From the NCBI GenBank assembly GCA_026982215.1, contig JALSHN010000016.1, forward strand, positions 1 through 6,620: a DNA stretch of 6,620 bases, written 5' to 3'. How positions within the stretch are numbered: the first letter of the stretch is position 1; every line of letters starts with the position of its first letter. This DNA is from Gammaproteobacteria bacterium (GTDB taxonomy: Bacteria > Pseudomonadota > Gammaproteobacteria > S012-40). This document shows, in pieces, positions 6,458-6,620 of this stretch. The notes under the pieces are model-generated. The model was given only the letters and a program-made list of their open reading frames with translations. It ran no database searches and was not told the origin of the DNA. A program made the translations under genes and the position numbers.

Positions 6458-6620
6458 TCACGGCTGGGGGCGGCTGCGATAGTCGTCGCGCCGGCGCAAT
6501 TGATAACGGCGCACCGCGGCGTTGTGCTCTTCCACGGTGGCGGAGAAATGATGGCTGCCATCCCCCTTGGCGACGAAGTACAGGCTGTCGTCCTCGGCCG
6601 GGTGCAACACGGCATGAATG
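6458..6620 (-). CDS. mltG: Endolytic murein transglycosylase MltG, C-terminal fragment (N-terminus beyond right edge)
   Basis: Only the last 53 codons and the TGA at 6458-6460 lie in the window. They encode the typical C-terminal stretch of the YceG-like fold: ALHPA-type HAVLHPAEDDSLYFVAKGDGS-like sequence, then HHFSATVEEHNAAVRRYQ and a basic tail. MltG is a membrane-anchored lytic transglycosylase that cuts nascent glycan strands and sets their length. Its catalytic glutamate and membrane anchor lie outside the window. Placement directly before tmk is the usual gammaproteobacterial order and supports the call despite the short fragment. Confidence 0.85.
   Translation of the reverse strand, partial: IHAVLHPAEDDSLYFVAKGDGSHHFSATVEEHNAAVRRYQLRRRDDYRSRPQP

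Overview
This is a GC-rich bacterial window. Its right half is a compact leftward cluster, mltG (3' end) - tmk - holB - pilZ - tatD, which is the classic gammaproteobacterial cell-wall/replication/type IV pilus neighbourhood known from pseudomonads and relatives. The GC content, the protein sequences and the non-c-di-GMP-type PilZ suggest a gammaproteobacterium, perhaps of the Chromatiales/Ectothiorhodospira type. The genus is an inference; the gene order is what I can see.

Layout. Positions 1-1728 (minus) hold the first 576 codons of an open frame cut by the left edge. It is a response-regulator receiver domain, a long proline-rich linker, one transmembrane helix and an RND-type periplasmic adaptor, all in one polypeptide. 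Positions 1729-1903 are a divergent intergenic region with a candidate promoter for each direction, a perfect 16-bp palindrome and a leader hairpin. Positions 1904-3685 (plus) encode a long-chain acyl-CoA ligase of the FadD/AMP-binding class. This gene converges on tatD (3615-4451, minus), and the two coding regions overlap by 71 bp. Going right on the minus strand come pilZ (4481-4822), holB (4819-5811), tmk (5801-6430) and the last 53 codons of mltG (6458-6620). Overlaps of 4 bp (holB/pilZ) and 11 bp (tmk/holB) and gaps under 30 nt point to one co-transcribed, translationally coupled unit, with its promoter outside the window.

How they work together. The mltG-tatD cluster is housekeeping: a peptidoglycan lytic transglycosylase, dTMP kinase, the DNA polymerase III clamp-loader delta-prime subunit, a pilus assembly factor and a TatD-family metal-dependent DNase. 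The acyl-CoA ligase activates fatty acids and has no obvious functional tie to either side.

The unusual item is the left-edge gene. It places a two-component receiver domain with all its key residues in the cytoplasm, tethered to the periplasmic adaptor of an export pump. This suggests direct phosphorylation input into an envelope efflux complex instead of into transcription. No histidine kinase, inner-membrane pump or outer-membrane channel is visible in the window; the region left of position 1 is where they should be sought.
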